A DNA stretch of 64,000 nt from Bacteroidales bacterium UBA7569 (lineage in GTDB: Bacteria > Bacteroidota > Bacteroidia > Bacteroidales > Paludibacteraceae): contig DLLF01000002.1 in NCBI GenBank assembly GCA_002477945.1, forward strand, positions 62,001 through 126,000, written 5' to 3'. Positions 17,207 through 26,326 of this stretch are shown here, one piece after another. Every line of letters starts with the position of its first letter. Position 1 is the first letter of the stretch. The notes under the pieces were generated by a model. The model saw nothing but the letters and a program-made list of their open reading frames with translations, was not told the origin of the DNA and did not search any database. Made by a program: the position numbers and the translations under genes.

Positions 17207-18082
17207 CTATTCCTTCGTTTTATTCTCTTTTCTGTTGCAGATGTCCTCCATAACGAGTCCAGCCAGCATAAAACCGAAGATTGCCGTGATGTGCGCCACG
17301 GTTCCATTGATTTGCGCCTTGCTTGTACACCATTCGTGGTTAACAAGGTCGGTTCTTCCCAATTCCGACTTCTGCCCCAGTGCTTCGGCTTTGGCAGCCG
17401 CCTCCAACTGTTCTTTTGTCACCTTTGGGCACATACAATGTTCCGTACCGCAAGAATGATTAACTCCTTTGTTTTGAAGCAGTTCATCGCTATAGACACA
17501 GAGGAACTTGCGTGCGGGAAAGTGTTTGTCGCGTTTGAAACGTTGGCGCAAGGCACGGGCCAAAGGGTCACCTTTCACATTCCAAAACTCGTCCACCCGG
17601 ATACGTGTAGGATCCATTTTAAGGGCGGCTCCCATAGATGAGAAAAGAACCGCATTTTTGAGACGCGTAGCCGTCAGGATAAGATCCACCTTATCTTTGA
17701 GCGAATCAATGGCATCGATGATATAATCGTATTGCTCCAAATGGTAACCGTCCCTGTTTTCGGCTGAATAGATGCCTTGGATTGCCAGAATATCCACATT
17801 CGGGTTTATCTTCAGAAGCCGGTGTCGGAGGGCCTCCGTCTTGACTTGCCCTACCGTCGCATTGGTTGCCATAAGTTGGCGATTGATATTGGTGATGCAG
17901 ATGCGGTCGGAATCGACTATTGTCAAGTGCATTATTCCGGAACGGACAAGGGACTCGGCACACCACGAACCTACCCCACCCACTCCAAAGATGATGACCC
18001 GTTTCCCTGCAATACGCTGCATAACATCGGTACCCAACAACAACTCTGTGCGTCGTAGTATTGCTTTTTCCTTATACCCCAT
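17207..18082 (-). CDS. tcdA: tRNA threonylcarbamoyladenosine dehydratase
   Basis: A 291-residue E1-like (ThiF/MoeB-fold) enzyme of the TcdA/CsdL group. It uses ATP to convert t6A37 of ANN-decoding tRNAs to the cyclic form ct6A. The nucleotide-binding Rossmann motif GVGGVGSWCAESL is at about 33-45, with conserved VDSDRICITNINRQL near 57 and the DAIDSLKDKVDL adenylation-site segment near 125. The Cys-containing segment CGTEHCMCP lies near 212-220. A C-terminal hydrophobic helix (ITAIFGFMLAGLVM) is usual for the family. It is read divergently from rex, with its own promoter. Confidence 0.92.
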   Translation of the reverse strand: MGYKEKAILRRTELLLGTDVMQRIAGKRVIIFGVGGVGSWCAESLVRSGIMHLTIVDSDRICITNINRQLMATNATVGQVKTEALRHRLLKINPNVDILAIQGIYSAENRDGYHLEQYDYIIDAIDSLKDKVDLILTATRLKNAVLFSSMGAALKMDPTRIRVDEFWNVKGDPLARALRQRFKRDKHFPARKFLCVYSDELLQNKGVNHSCGTEHCMCPKVTKEQLEAAAKAEALGQKSELGRTDLVNHEWCTSKAQINGTVAHITAIFGFMLAGLVMEDICNRKENKTKE

Positions 18083-18170
18083 ACGATGACGGTTTCTCCT
18101 TTTTCCGATACTAATTCCACGAATGGACCATGTAATTCCAATCGGGGCTTATCGCCCTCCATTTTTATCC

Positions 18171-18178
18171 GCAAAGGT
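18171..18178 (-). promoter_or_regulatory. -7 box for tcdA
   Basis: Minus strand TACCTTTG, about 88 bp upstream of tcdA. No TTTG at the usual 19-20 bp spacing is evident, so this is weaker than the other promoters. Confidence 0.45.
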
Positions 18179-18310
18179 ACAAAAAATCTCTGTGACACCT
18201 TCACAATGATCCGTTTTTTGAATTTGCACGGGCTATTTCCACCGTTTTTCAGGCGGACTTGTATTTTTCCCACTCCAACGGGCAACGGACGTAACGGCCG
18301 GTACTCCATA

Positions 18311-18363
18311 ACACCTCCATCTCTCGACGAGGGGTCGTCAAGGGGTCGTCGAGGGGTACTGAC
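18311..18363 (+). repeat. 11-bp iterated intergenic repeat, locus 3
   Basis: Flank CTCCATCTCTCGACGA, then GGGGTCGTCAA (18331), GGGGTCGTCGA (18342) and the degenerate GGGGTACTGAC (18353). Same orientation as the other loci. Confidence 0.85.
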
Positions 18364-18626
18364 CTACAGCCGACACGAAGCGACCGATTTCCATACTCCA
18401 TAGAGACAATCAAGGGGACAGGGAGTCCTCCTCATCATCCCACACACAACTTTTCCGTTGCATGGAATGCATTACAAGACGTTCCCACAGATTCCATTGC
18501 AACAGAACAGAATGAAGAAGATTTTTGCAGCCAGCCATTTGCCCTACACATAAAAGCGGATTGATGTTCATTTGAAACGAAAGTGATTTCAATTTAAGAA
18601 AGAATATCAGTTTTTTGCGGAAGTAC

Positions 18627-18657
18627 TTGCATATTGATTGTATTTTCTGTATCTTTG
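18627..18657 (+). promoter_or_regulatory. promoter of rex-porU
   Basis: TTG (18627-18629), 20 bp, TATCTTTG (18650-18657), an excellent match to the Bacteroidetes consensus. The leader to the annotated rex start is about 90 nt. Confidence 0.8.
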
Positions 18658-18714
18658 CACAAGATAGTGTGCCATTGCGAAAGCATGACAAAAAATTGTC
18701 TTACAGGCGGTTGA

Positions 18715-18732
18715 TTGTGATATTGCGCACAT
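18715..18732. promoter_or_regulatory. possible Rex operator in the rex leader
   Basis: TTGTGATATTGCGCACAT resembles the Rex site TTGTGAA-N4-TTCACAA: the left half is perfect over six bases and the right half matches four of six. It lies between the rex promoter and start, which would suit autoregulation. The match is imperfect and unproven. Confidence 0.3.
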
Positions 18733-18752
18733 GATTATCGCCAGACGGGCAA

Positions 18753-19406
18753 ATGATTGGCGAAATGAGCAAGAATAACAACAATATGATACCGGAGCCG
18801 AGTTTACGACGGCTGCCGTGGTATTTGGCATTTGCCAAGTTGGAATTGAGCGAAGGCGGCAAGGCTTTGTCGTCCACACAGATTGCGCGTGGGGTAGGTG
18901 TAGAGTCGTCCGTTGTGGCCAAAGACTTGTCGTACGTAAACATAACAGGCAGGACCCGTGTAGGATATGATTTGCCAGAGTTGGTTCAATACTTGGAGGA
19001 GTTTTTGGGGTTTCGGAAGAAACACCGTGCTTTTTTGTTCGGTGTGGGCAATTTGGGCAGTGCATTGCTGCATGACGGCGGATTGGAGCAGTACGGTTTG
19101 GATATAGTAGCGGGTTTTGATGCCAAGTATGAGTTATCGGGAACGAGTATCAACCATATCCCCATTCACCATATTGACAGATTTACGGATCTGCAGCAGC
19201 AGTTGCACGTACAGATAGGGGTGCTGACGGTGCCTACCATAAAAGCCCAGCAAGTGACGGAAACCATGGTGGAACACGGGATCCGAGCGATATGGAACTT
19301 TACTCCATTCCGGATACAGGTTCCCGACAGTGTGGTAGTGCAGAATACGAGTATTTACGCTCATTTGGCATTGATGTACAAGCGAATCGAGACGATTAAC
19401 AAGTGA
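18753..19406 (+). CDS. rex: redox-sensing transcriptional repressor Rex
   Basis: A 217-residue Rex protein, which senses the NADH/NAD+ ratio and represses fermentation and respiration genes when NADH is low. An N-terminal winged helix (about 15-85) carries LSSTQIARGVGVESSVVAKD. The Rossmann domain follows, with the nucleotide-binding GVGNLGSAL near 97-105. Length is normal. The start MIGEMSKNN is the longest; inner ATGs at residues 5 and 12 are possible. The stop codon is embedded in the first codons of porU (GTGA), so this regulator and the T9SS sortase are co-expressed. Confidence 0.92.
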   Translation: MIGEMSKNNNNMIPEPSLRRLPWYLAFAKLELSEGGKALSSTQIARGVGVESSVVAKDLSYVNITGRTRVGYDLPELVQYLEEFLGFRKKHRAFLFGVGNLGSALLHDGGLEQYGLDIVAGFDAKYELSGTSINHIPIHHIDRFTDLQQQLHVQIGVLTVPTIKAQQVTETMVEHGIRAIWNFTPFRIQVPDSVVVQNTSIYAHLALMYKRIETINK

Positions 19407-22400
19407 AGACAAGTATGCAGAAAAGAGGACCGGTTATATTATTGTGTCTGTTGCTTTGCGGGAGCATTGCAGCGGGGGGACACCGTTATGTCCGGACCTC
19501 CGTTTTGAATACAGGCAAGTTCGTAAAGATACAGGTTCGCGAGTCGGGAATCTACCGCATCACCTACGAAGCATTGCGGGATATGGGAATCAATCCCCAG
19601 CAGGTAAGGATACTGGGTTATGGCGGAGCCATGCTCAATCAGGACTTTTCGAAAAGCAAAATAGACGATCTCCCTTCGGTGCCGTTCTATATGGAAAAAG
19701 GCTCGGACGGCGTATTCGGTGCCGGAGACTACATTGTATTTTACGGTCAGGGCGTTACTTCGTGGACTTACACAGGTGGGCGTTTTTCCCATACGATAAA
19801 CCCTTATTCGGAATATGGATACTACTTCGTCAGCGACAATGCAGGAGAACAACGGCTGCTTGAAAGAAGGGAGAGTGTACTGCAGATAGACGAAGACGCC
19901 CAAGAAATACGGACGTTCACCGACCGATATGTACACGAAGAAGAGTTGGTTAATCTCCTTGACAAGACGGGGAGGAGCGGAGGAGGAAGAGAGTTCTATG
20001 GCGAGACGCTGAGTCAGAATTCACCTTCCGTGCGCTGGACATGGAATATACCTGATATTACAGAGGGGACGAGTCTGCGTGCATACTTGAATATGGCTGC
20101 CAATTCCCAACAAAAGGTACGAATACAAGTAGGCATAGGGGAGAGCACCGACAACATGACCATCAGCAGTATGGAGAATCAAGGAGTAACGGTGTATGCC
20201 ATGTCGCAAACGAAGGACAGTTACTTTGATCCTTCGGAGGGAGAAGAACAGCAAGTTATGCTGACCTACAGCAATCCGACGGCAGCGGGTATGGCTTACT
20301 TGAACTATATGGAACTGACGGTGGAAAGAGATTTGGTGATGCGCGACCACTATTTGTCCGTCCGCAATGCGAACTATACAGAATCGGGGAAGCAGGGGCT
20401 ATATAAAGTGAAAGGCTGTACAAAGGAGACTCAAGTGTGGAATATCAGTAAATTAGACAGTATTTACTCAGTTCCCTGCCAGACAGTGGGCGATGAACTA
20501 TGGTTTATCACAGATTGCGCGAACATTGAAGAATTTGTGCTGGTAGAGCCCAGGCAGTGTGCATACATGACGCCTTCCGTAACAGGTAAAGCGGGAAACC
20601 AGGATCTGCACAGGTTGCGTGATGTAGATATGGTAATCATTTATCCGACGGGGTTTCACTCAGCGGCAAACCGTCTGGCACAGGCGCATGAATGCCTGGA
20701 CGGATTGAGCGTGGCATGCGTGCAGGCAGAACAGATATACAATGAGTTTTCTTCGGGCACACCTGACGCCACCGCTTACAGATGGCTAATGAAAATGCTC
20801 TATGACAGAGCCCAGGAAGAGGGAGGAAACATGCCAAAGTACTTATTGCTGATGGGAGACGGTTCGTTTGACAACCGCAAACTATTGCAGACATCGCCCC
20901 AAAACACGTTGCTGACCTATCAGGCAAGGAACTCGATATCAGAGCCGGATGCTTATGCCACAGACGATTATTTCTGTTGGTTGGACGATCATGAGGGAAG
21001 TGTGGATACAGACACCCGTACCACAATGGATATCAGTGTAGGTCGACTGCCCGTAAACAGTGCGGAGGAGGCAGAACAAACTGTTGGCAAACTAATCGGC
21101 TACATGGAGAGCAACAGTGTAGGAAACTGGAAGACCCAACTCTGTTTCCTCGCCGATGACGGCGATGCAGGGACTCATACTTTGGGAGCGGATCGTGCAG
21201 CAGAAGGCGTGAGACAGAAAACGAAGGATTTTGTAATTCATAAGATCTATACGGATGCCTATCAACAGATCACGAACGCTACAGGGGAGAGTTACCCTAT
21301 AGCGCAGAGCAAAATGCAGAACCTGTTGCAAGAGGGAGTTCTTATGTTCAACTATTCGGGGCATGGGGGGTATAACAGCATCACAAACGAGGGGCTGCTG
21401 GATGCCAAAGGCATCCGGGAGATGAGCAATACAAATCTGGGATTCTGGCTGTTCTCCACTTGCAGTTTCTCACATTTCGACTCATTCTTGCGCAGTGCGG
21501 GAGAAGAAGCGATACTGAATACACACGGGGGAGCAGTGGGTGTGTTTTCAGCCTGCCGTACGGTTTACGCCACGCAGAATTCCTATTTGAACCAATTCGT
21601 ATGTGAAGCCCTGTTTACGAAAAGCGAGCAGTATCGCTATGAAAATACGCTCGGGGACGCCATCCGTATTGCAAAGAACCGTGCACGCGGTTTCAAGCCG
21701 ACACAAGACAAAAACATTTTGCCCTATATACTATTGGGAGACCCTGCTATCCGTTTGCCATTTCCTGATGATTACAAAGTGGTGACAACCCTGAAAACGG
21801 ATACACTCCGCGCACTCAGCACCCAACGCATAGAAGGATATATCGCTGACATAACGGGGGATACCATACGGGATTTCACAGGAGAGGTATCGCTCACCAT
21901 GTGGGACAAGCAGCAACGTCTGCTGACCAACGACAATGACCAAACAGACGAGAGCAAAAAAGTCCGCACAGCCTATATGGATTTTCCGAATATACTCTTC
22001 AAGGGAAATGCTACCGTAGAGGACGGGGTCTTTGAGATGTCGTTTATGGTGCCGAAAGACATTCAATACAATTACGGCAACGGCAGGATGGCGCTCTATG
22101 CATACGACAGAGAGACCCTGGAGGAAGCCATAGGAAGCCGAGAAGATTTTGCGGTGGGCGGCAGCAGCAGTTTGACAATAGAGGATACAAAAGGTCCGGA
22201 ACTGCATTTATACCTTAACAATGCTTCATTCAAAAACGGAGGCAAGACTCACGAATTTCCTCACTTTTATGCCCATATAGAAGACGAGAACGGGATCAAC
22301 ACCGTGGGAAGCGGTATCGGTCATGACTTGATGATGGTGATAGACGAAGATCCGCAGCAGACCTATACATTGAATGAATACTTCACTGCGGAGACCGGCA

Positions 22401-22825
22401 GTTACCAAGCAGGAATGGTTTCTTACAAGTTGAGCGAAATGGCAGAGGGTCATCACAATATACGATTCAGGGCATGGGATTTGCTGAACAACAGCAGCAG
22501 TGCCACATTGCAATTTGAAGTGGTAAAGGGATACGCCCCGCAGATATTCTCCGTGATGACCTATCCGAACCCCGTAAGCCGGCATGGGACGGTACACATG
22601 GCGATAGAACATGACAAGCCTGACATGACACTTGAGACAGAAGTGAACGTATATGACTTCTCCGGACGGCGGATTTGGTCGCACAAGCAGAGCGGGACTC
22701 AGGACGTGGAATGGCAAGCGGGCGATATGAACACAGAATGCGGGGTATATTTTTACAACGTGATAATCCGTACAACAGACGGAAGTTACGATAGAAAAAC
22801 AGGTAAGATTATAGTAATTCAATAG
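19403..22825 (+). CDS. porU: type IX secretion system sortase PorU (C25 gingipain-like)
   Basis: A 1140-residue outer-membrane-associated protease of peptidase family C25. PorU cuts the C-terminal domain off T9SS cargo and attaches the product to A-LPS. A signal peptide is at the N-terminus (LLCLLLCGSIAAG). The catalytic His is His654 in FNYSGHGG, and the Cys is Cys687 in LFSTCSFSHFD; family numbering in P. gingivalis is very close. An Ig-like and CTD-like region closes the protein (CGVYFYNVIIRTTDGSYDRK). Start GTG at 19403 overlaps the rex stop (GTGA); ATG at 19415 is the alternative. porV follows after 139 bp. Confidence 0.95.
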   Translation: MKTSMQKRGPVILLCLLLCGSIAAGGHRYVRTSVLNTGKFVKIQVRESGIYRITYEALRDMGINPQQVRILGYGGAMLNQDFSKSKIDDLPSVPFYMEKGSDGVFGAGDYIVFYGQGVTSWTYTGGRFSHTINPYSEYGYYFVSDNAGEQRLLERRESVLQIDEDAQEIRTFTDRYVHEEELVNLLDKTGRSGGGREFYGETLSQNSPSVRWTWNIPDITEGTSLRAYLNMAANSQQKVRIQVGIGESTDNMTISSMENQGVTVYAMSQTKDSYFDPSEGEEQQVMLTYSNPTAAGMAYLNYMELTVERDLVMRDHYLSVRNANYTESGKQGLYKVKGCTKETQVWNISKLDSIYSVPCQTVGDELWFITDCANIEEFVLVEPRQCAYMTPSVTGKAGNQDLHRLRDVDMVIIYPTGFHSAANRLAQAHECLDGLSVACVQAEQIYNEFSSGTPDATAYRWLMKMLYDRAQEEGGNMPKYLLLMGDGSFDNRKLLQTSPQNTLLTYQARNSISEPDAYATDDYFCWLDDHEGSVDTDTRTTMDISVGRLPVNSAEEAEQTVGKLIGYMESNSVGNWKTQLCFLADDGDAGTHTLGADRAAEGVRQKTKDFVIHKIYTDAYQQITNATGESYPIAQSKMQNLLQEGVLMFNYSGHGGYNSITNEGLLDAKGIREMSNTNLGFWLFSTCSFSHFDSFLRSAGEEAILNTHGGAVGVFSACRTVYATQNSYLNQFVCEALFTKSEQYRYENTLGDAIRIAKNRARGFKPTQDKNILPYILLGDPAIRLPFPDDYKVVTTLKTDTLRALSTQRIEGYIADITGDTIRDFTGEVSLTMWDKQQRLLTNDNDQTDESKKVRTAYMDFPNILFKGNATVEDGVFEMSFMVPKDIQYNYGNGRMALYAYDRETLEEAIGSREDFAVGGSSSLTIEDTKGPELHLYLNNASFKNGGKTHEFPHFYAHIEDENGINTVGSGIGHDLMMVIDEDPQQTYTLNEYFTAETGSYQAGMVSYKLSEMAEGHHNIRFRAWDLLNNSSSATLQFEVVKGYAPQIFSVMTYPNPVSRHGTVHMAIEHDKPDMTLETEVNVYDFSGRRIWSHKQSGTQDVEWQAGDMNTECGVYFYNVIIRTTDGSYDRKTGKIIVIQ

Positions 22826-22964
22826 AAGACGCCTATGAGGAAGATTTAGGAGATTGTATTGCATACGCAGTGACATTAACAAAATGATTTGTTGATATGT
22901 CGCAGCAATTGTGCAAAAAGACTGAAACGAATATGATAACAAACAAATAACTAACACTATACAG

Positions 22965-24146
22965 ATGAAAAAAGTAGTATTCGGCATTCTTGCCGCCCTT
23001 CTGCCTTTTGCGTTTTGTTCGGCAGAAGAAAGTATGAATCCCATCATAACCGCAATGCCATCTCTGAGCATTGCCCCCGATGCCCATGCCGGCGGTCTTG
23101 GCGATGTGGGTGCAGCCACCACTCCAGACATGAATTCGCAGCACTGGAATGCAGCAAAATATGCCTTTATGGACAGTCACGGAGGTATTACAGCCAACTA
23201 TACGCCATGGTTGAGAAAGTTGGTAAAAGACATAGACCTTGCGTATCTGGCAGGTTTTTACAAGTTTGACGACTTGCAGGCAATTTCTGCATCGTTCACC
23301 TATTTCTCGTTGGGAAAAGTTTCTTTGACAGACTTATCGGGTACATTCCTGCAATATGCCCAACCAAACGAGTGGGCATTGGACGTGGCTTACTCGCGCA
23401 AGTTGATTGAACATCTGAGTATGGCCGTGGCGTTGCGTTTCATGTACAGCGACATGAACAACGGGGCAGACGCCAATGCTACCGGCGGGAAGGAGATGTA
23501 CCCAGGTTGGACCATGGCAGCCGACATTTCGCTATATTACCGGTTGCCGATACAGTTGAGTATGGGTGAGAGTTATTTCGCCTTCGGTACGAACATTTCC
23601 AACTTGGGCGGAAAAATTTCGTACGACAAAAAGCAGACGAAGAACTTTATCCCTGCCAATCTGCGTTTGGGCGTAAGTTACGAACTTCCGTTTGACGACT
23701 ACAACCGCTTGTCGTTCAATGCCGACATAAACAAGTACTTGGTTCCTACACGTAACTCGAAGTACGCTGTGGACAGCGAAGGAAACGCCTTGACGGGTCA
23801 GCAATTGACCGATTGGTATTCGGAACTGTCTCCTGCAAGAGGCTGGTGGTTGTCGTTTGCCGATGCTCCGGGCGGTTTCAAAGAAGAAATGCGCGAGATA
23901 CAATACGGTGTAGGCGTGGAGTATTCTTATGACAGAAAGTTCTTTGCGCGTGTGGGTTATTCGCATGAGAACAAATGGAAAGGCAACCGGAGGTATGTCA
24001 CTTTCGGTTTAGGGTTCAAGTTGTCAATCTTCTCAATGGATGCGGCTTACGTATTAGCGACAGCACCGACCAATCCGCTTGACCAAACATTGCGCTTCAC
24101 TGTAGCCTTTGACCTCGCAGGAATCAAAGATCTGGTTCAGAAATAA
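22965..24146 (+). CDS. porV: type IX secretion system outer-membrane protein PorV
   Basis: A 393-residue outer-membrane beta barrel of the FadL-related PorV (LptO) family. PorV binds the C-terminal domain of T9SS cargo as it leaves the translocon and hands it to the attachment complex with PorU. It has a signal peptide (1-20, ending FCSA), the typical post-signal segment MNPIITAMPSLSIAPDAHAG with GLGDVGAATTPD, then Tyr- and Phe-rich strands to the C-terminus. Its place between porU and ispF matches the order I recall from P. gingivalis. No promoter is obvious in the 139-bp gap, so it probably shares the rex-porU transcript. Confidence 0.95.
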   Translation: MKKVVFGILAALLPFAFCSAEESMNPIITAMPSLSIAPDAHAGGLGDVGAATTPDMNSQHWNAAKYAFMDSHGGITANYTPWLRKLVKDIDLAYLAGFYKFDDLQAISASFTYFSLGKVSLTDLSGTFLQYAQPNEWALDVAYSRKLIEHLSMAVALRFMYSDMNNGADANATGGKEMYPGWTMAADISLYYRLPIQLSMGESYFAFGTNISNLGGKISYDKKQTKNFIPANLRLGVSYELPFDDYNRLSFNADINKYLVPTRNSKYAVDSEGNALTGQQLTDWYSELSPARGWWLSFADAPGGFKEEMREIQYGVGVEYSYDRKFFARVGYSHENKWKGNRRYVTFGLGFKLSIFSMDAAYVLATAPTNPLDQTLRFTVAFDLAGIKDLVQK

Positions 24147-24153
24147 GTTGCTT

Positions 24154-24657
24154 ATGCAGGCACCACGTATCGGTTTTGGCTACGATGTACATCCATTTAC
24201 CCCCGACCGCGCTTTGTGGTTGGGGGGTATTTGTATCCCATCGGACAAAGGGTTGCTCGGTCATTCGGACGCAGACGTACTGATACACGCCCTATGCGAC
24301 GCCCTATTGGGAGCCGCACATCTTCGCGACATCGGCTATCATTTCCCTGATACAAAAGGCAACGTTTACGAAGGCATAGACAGCAAGATACTGCTCCGAC
24401 GCACGATGGCGATGGTACGCGAACACGGCTACGAGTTGGGCAATGCTGATTGTACTGTTTGCGCACAGACGCCAAAGTTGAGTCCATACATAGAAGATAT
24501 GGAACATTGCCTGGCAAGCGTGATGACCGTGAGCAAAGAACAAATATCGGTAAAGGCCACGACAACCGAGCATTTGGGATTTGTAGGCAGGGAAGAGGGT
24601 ATGGCTGCCTATGCCGTTGTGCTTTTGGTAAGACAAGAAGGAAACAAAGATATATGA
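24154..24657 (+). CDS. ispF: 2-C-methyl-D-erythritol 2,4-cyclodiphosphate synthase
   Basis: A 167-residue trimeric MEP-pathway enzyme that cyclises CDP-ME 2-phosphate to MEcPP for isoprenoid synthesis. Motifs: the metal-binding DxH in RIGFGYDVHPF near residues 5-15, GLLGHSDADVLIHALCDALL near 33-52, and the C-terminal VKATTTEHLGFVGREEGMAA. The start ATG at 24154 is chosen because the protein then begins three residues before the first strand; the longer frame would overlap porV. Its stop overlaps the next start (ATGA). Confidence 0.95.
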   Translation: MQAPRIGFGYDVHPFTPDRALWLGGICIPSDKGLLGHSDADVLIHALCDALLGAAHLRDIGYHFPDTKGNVYEGIDSKILLRRTMAMVREHGYELGNADCTVCAQTPKLSPYIEDMEHCLASVMTVSKEQISVKATTTEHLGFVGREEGMAAYAVVLLVRQEGNKDI

Positions 24658-25208
24658 AAGTCATAGGCATAACCCATACAGCAGAGGGAAAGGCTATGTA
24701 CATCAAGCCCGATTCCGCACTATTGGTTGGAGGGAAACCATTTTTCCTGCCCCACTTCTCAGAGCAGATTGCAGCACACGTCTGTCTGACAGTCAGAATT
24801 AACCGCTTAGGGCGATGCATTGAAAAGCAATTCGCCAACCGGTATTATGACAGCGTCACCTTGGGAATAAACCTGCAGGCAGCAGACCTAATGACTCCAC
24901 CCTACTCTTTGGACAGGCTGATACGTGCGACAGGGTTTGACAATTCGTTGGTTGTAGGCGAATGGATGCCGACAGACTGCGTCACAGAATGGACGATAGG
25001 TACAGAGGCGGAAAAGCACACTTACCATATCACGGACTTAGTATGCAGCATTGACGAGGCTGTGAGTGAAATCAGCCAGTATATCACCATCCGCATGGGA
25101 GACATGATAGCCGTTGACTTCAAAGATGCGGCGACATTACTGCACAAAGAGGAAGAATGGCGGGGAAAGGCGGGACAGGAAGACGTGCTATACTGCAAAA
25201 TTAAATAA
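24654..25208 (+). CDS. fumarylacetoacetate hydrolase-like protein, probable pseudoenzyme
   Basis: A 184-residue protein with the core of the FAH/FAA hydrolase fold: IKPDSALLVGGKPFFLPHFS (17-36), VRINRLGR (47-54), YYDSVTLGINLQAADL (64-79) and NSLVVGEWMP. The family binds Mg2+ or Mn2+ through an Glu-x-Glu pair just before the VVRI strand and an Asp in TVGIDFTARDL. Here those positions read His42-Val-Cys44 and Asn73, so the metal site looks lost. The N-terminus also lacks the usual GRNYxxH-like stretch. The start ATG overlaps the ispF stop, giving tight coupling. Likely a non-catalytic relative or one with a changed activity; the role is unknown. Confidence 0.75.
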   Translation: MKVIGITHTAEGKAMYIKPDSALLVGGKPFFLPHFSEQIAAHVCLTVRINRLGRCIEKQFANRYYDSVTLGINLQAADLMTPPYSLDRLIRATGFDNSLVVGEWMPTDCVTEWTIGTEAEKHTYHITDLVCSIDEAVSEISQYITIRMGDMIAVDFKDAATLLHKEEEWRGKAGQEDVLYCKIK

Positions 25209-25236
25209 TGTCTATATTTGAAGGATTGATAGCAGT

Positions 25237-25722
25237 ATGAAAAAGATTTTGTCAGGTCTTTCGTTTTTGATTATCTGCGTAACAAACATGGTTGCGCAAA
25301 GTCCGATAGAAGCGTTTTTGACCATGCCACAGGAACTGTGTCCCTATTTCAACGAGGCACAGCGCAATGCGATCGGTCAGCAACTGGTAGTAGCGATGCG
25401 GGAGAATGATACGACCATACTACATTCCGTACCGAATCTATTCGGCAAAGAATCGCGTCCTCTTTCCCTGACGGACAAAAGCATGTGTCTGCAGATTGCA
25501 GACGGGATTGAATATGGCTGGCTTGTAGATAACAACAAGATTATCCTGATACAAACTTTATGTTCCCCGATATGTTCTTCGGTGGTGTCGGAATATGACA
25601 TGGACTGGCACCGGATACGCACCATACGTCCTGAGAAAGACGGTGTTTTTTTTCGTGCGCATATTGAGAACGACACCTTGGTGTTTACCGACGAGACGCC
25701 CGAAGAAGATTTAGCAGACTGA
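25237..25722 (+). CDS. DUF3256 family exported protein
   Basis: A 161-residue protein with a signal peptide (1-20, FLIICVTNMVAQ) and a mature part beginning SPIEAFLTMPQELCPYFNEA, which matches what I recall of DUF3256, a Bacteroidales family of unknown function. The C-terminus is acidic (DETPEEDLAD). It lies between the FAA-like gene (28 bp) and aroK (12 bp), within the long rex-porU operon. A periplasmic location is likely; no catalytic residues are recognisable. Confidence 0.82.
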   Translation: MKKILSGLSFLIICVTNMVAQSPIEAFLTMPQELCPYFNEAQRNAIGQQLVVAMRENDTTILHSVPNLFGKESRPLSLTDKSMCLQIADGIEYGWLVDNNKIILIQTLCSPICSSVVSEYDMDWHRIRTIRPEKDGVFFRAHIENDTLVFTDETPEEDLAD

Positions 25723-25734
25723 GAAGATACGAGG

Positions 25735-26301
25735 ATGGAATTACCTATTTATCTGATCGGCTATATGGGGGCAGGAAAAACCACCATAGGCAGGATGGTG
25801 GCGGAACGCCTGGGTTGGCATTTCGTAGATTTGGATGCCGCCTTTTCGGAGATAAACGGTATGACGACAGCCGACCACATACGGACATACGGTATAGAAA
25901 CCTTCCGGAAGCAAGAGAAAGAGTGCGTGGAGAGTTTGTCGGAACTTCCCATTCAGAAAGTGATATATGCCACAGGAGGCGGTTATCCGTGCTGGGAAGA
26001 CAATATGGATTGTCTGCTGGAATTAGGGACAAGCATTTACCTTCGTTGGAGCAACAAACATTTGGCGGACAGACTATGGCTCACCGACCTGAGAGAACGT
26101 CCCTTGATAGAAGCCAAGACAAAAGAAGAACTTCACAAGTTTGTGGAATGGCAGATGTCAGGAAGGGAGGAATTCTACCGCAGAGCGCATTACACTATAG
26201 ATACGGCAGCCCTAACAGGAGAGGATATTTCGGAGAAGGACGACGAAGCCGTGGCAGGAGCATTGTATGATTTGATACAGAAATTGTTATCCCAAAAATA
26301 A
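25735..26301 (+). CDS. aroK: shikimate kinase
   Basis: A 188-residue P-loop kinase that phosphorylates the 3-hydroxyl of shikimate in the chorismate pathway. Walker A is GYMGAGKTTIGR (8-19), the Mg/shikimate-binding DxD is FVDLDAAF (31-38), the shikimate-binding glycine motif is ATGGGYP near 80, and the lid region has RPLIE. Length is normal. It is 12 bp after the DUF3256 gene and belongs to the same run. Confidence 0.93.
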   Translation: MELPIYLIGYMGAGKTTIGRMVAERLGWHFVDLDAAFSEINGMTTADHIRTYGIETFRKQEKECVESLSELPIQKVIYATGGGYPCWEDNMDCLLELGTSIYLRWSNKHLADRLWLTDLRERPLIEAKTKEELHKFVEWQMSGREEFYRRAHYTIDTAALTGEDISEKDDEAVAGALYDLIQKLLSQK

Positions 26302-26326
26302 GAACAAAAACAAATACCCTATAATT

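Larger units (their letters stand above)
18083..18752. other. 670-bp divergent intergenic region between tcdA and rex
   Basis: Contains the tcdA -7 box, the 11-bp repeat locus 3, the strong rex promoter and a possible Rex operator. An open frame on the minus strand (17971-18309) crosses the tcdA promoter and start and is not considered a gene. Confidence 0.6.

Noticed and set aside
17971..18309. 112-codon minus-strand open frame over the tcdA start.
   Set aside because: It crosses the tcdA -7 box and overlaps the tcdA coding start in another frame; no family resemblance.
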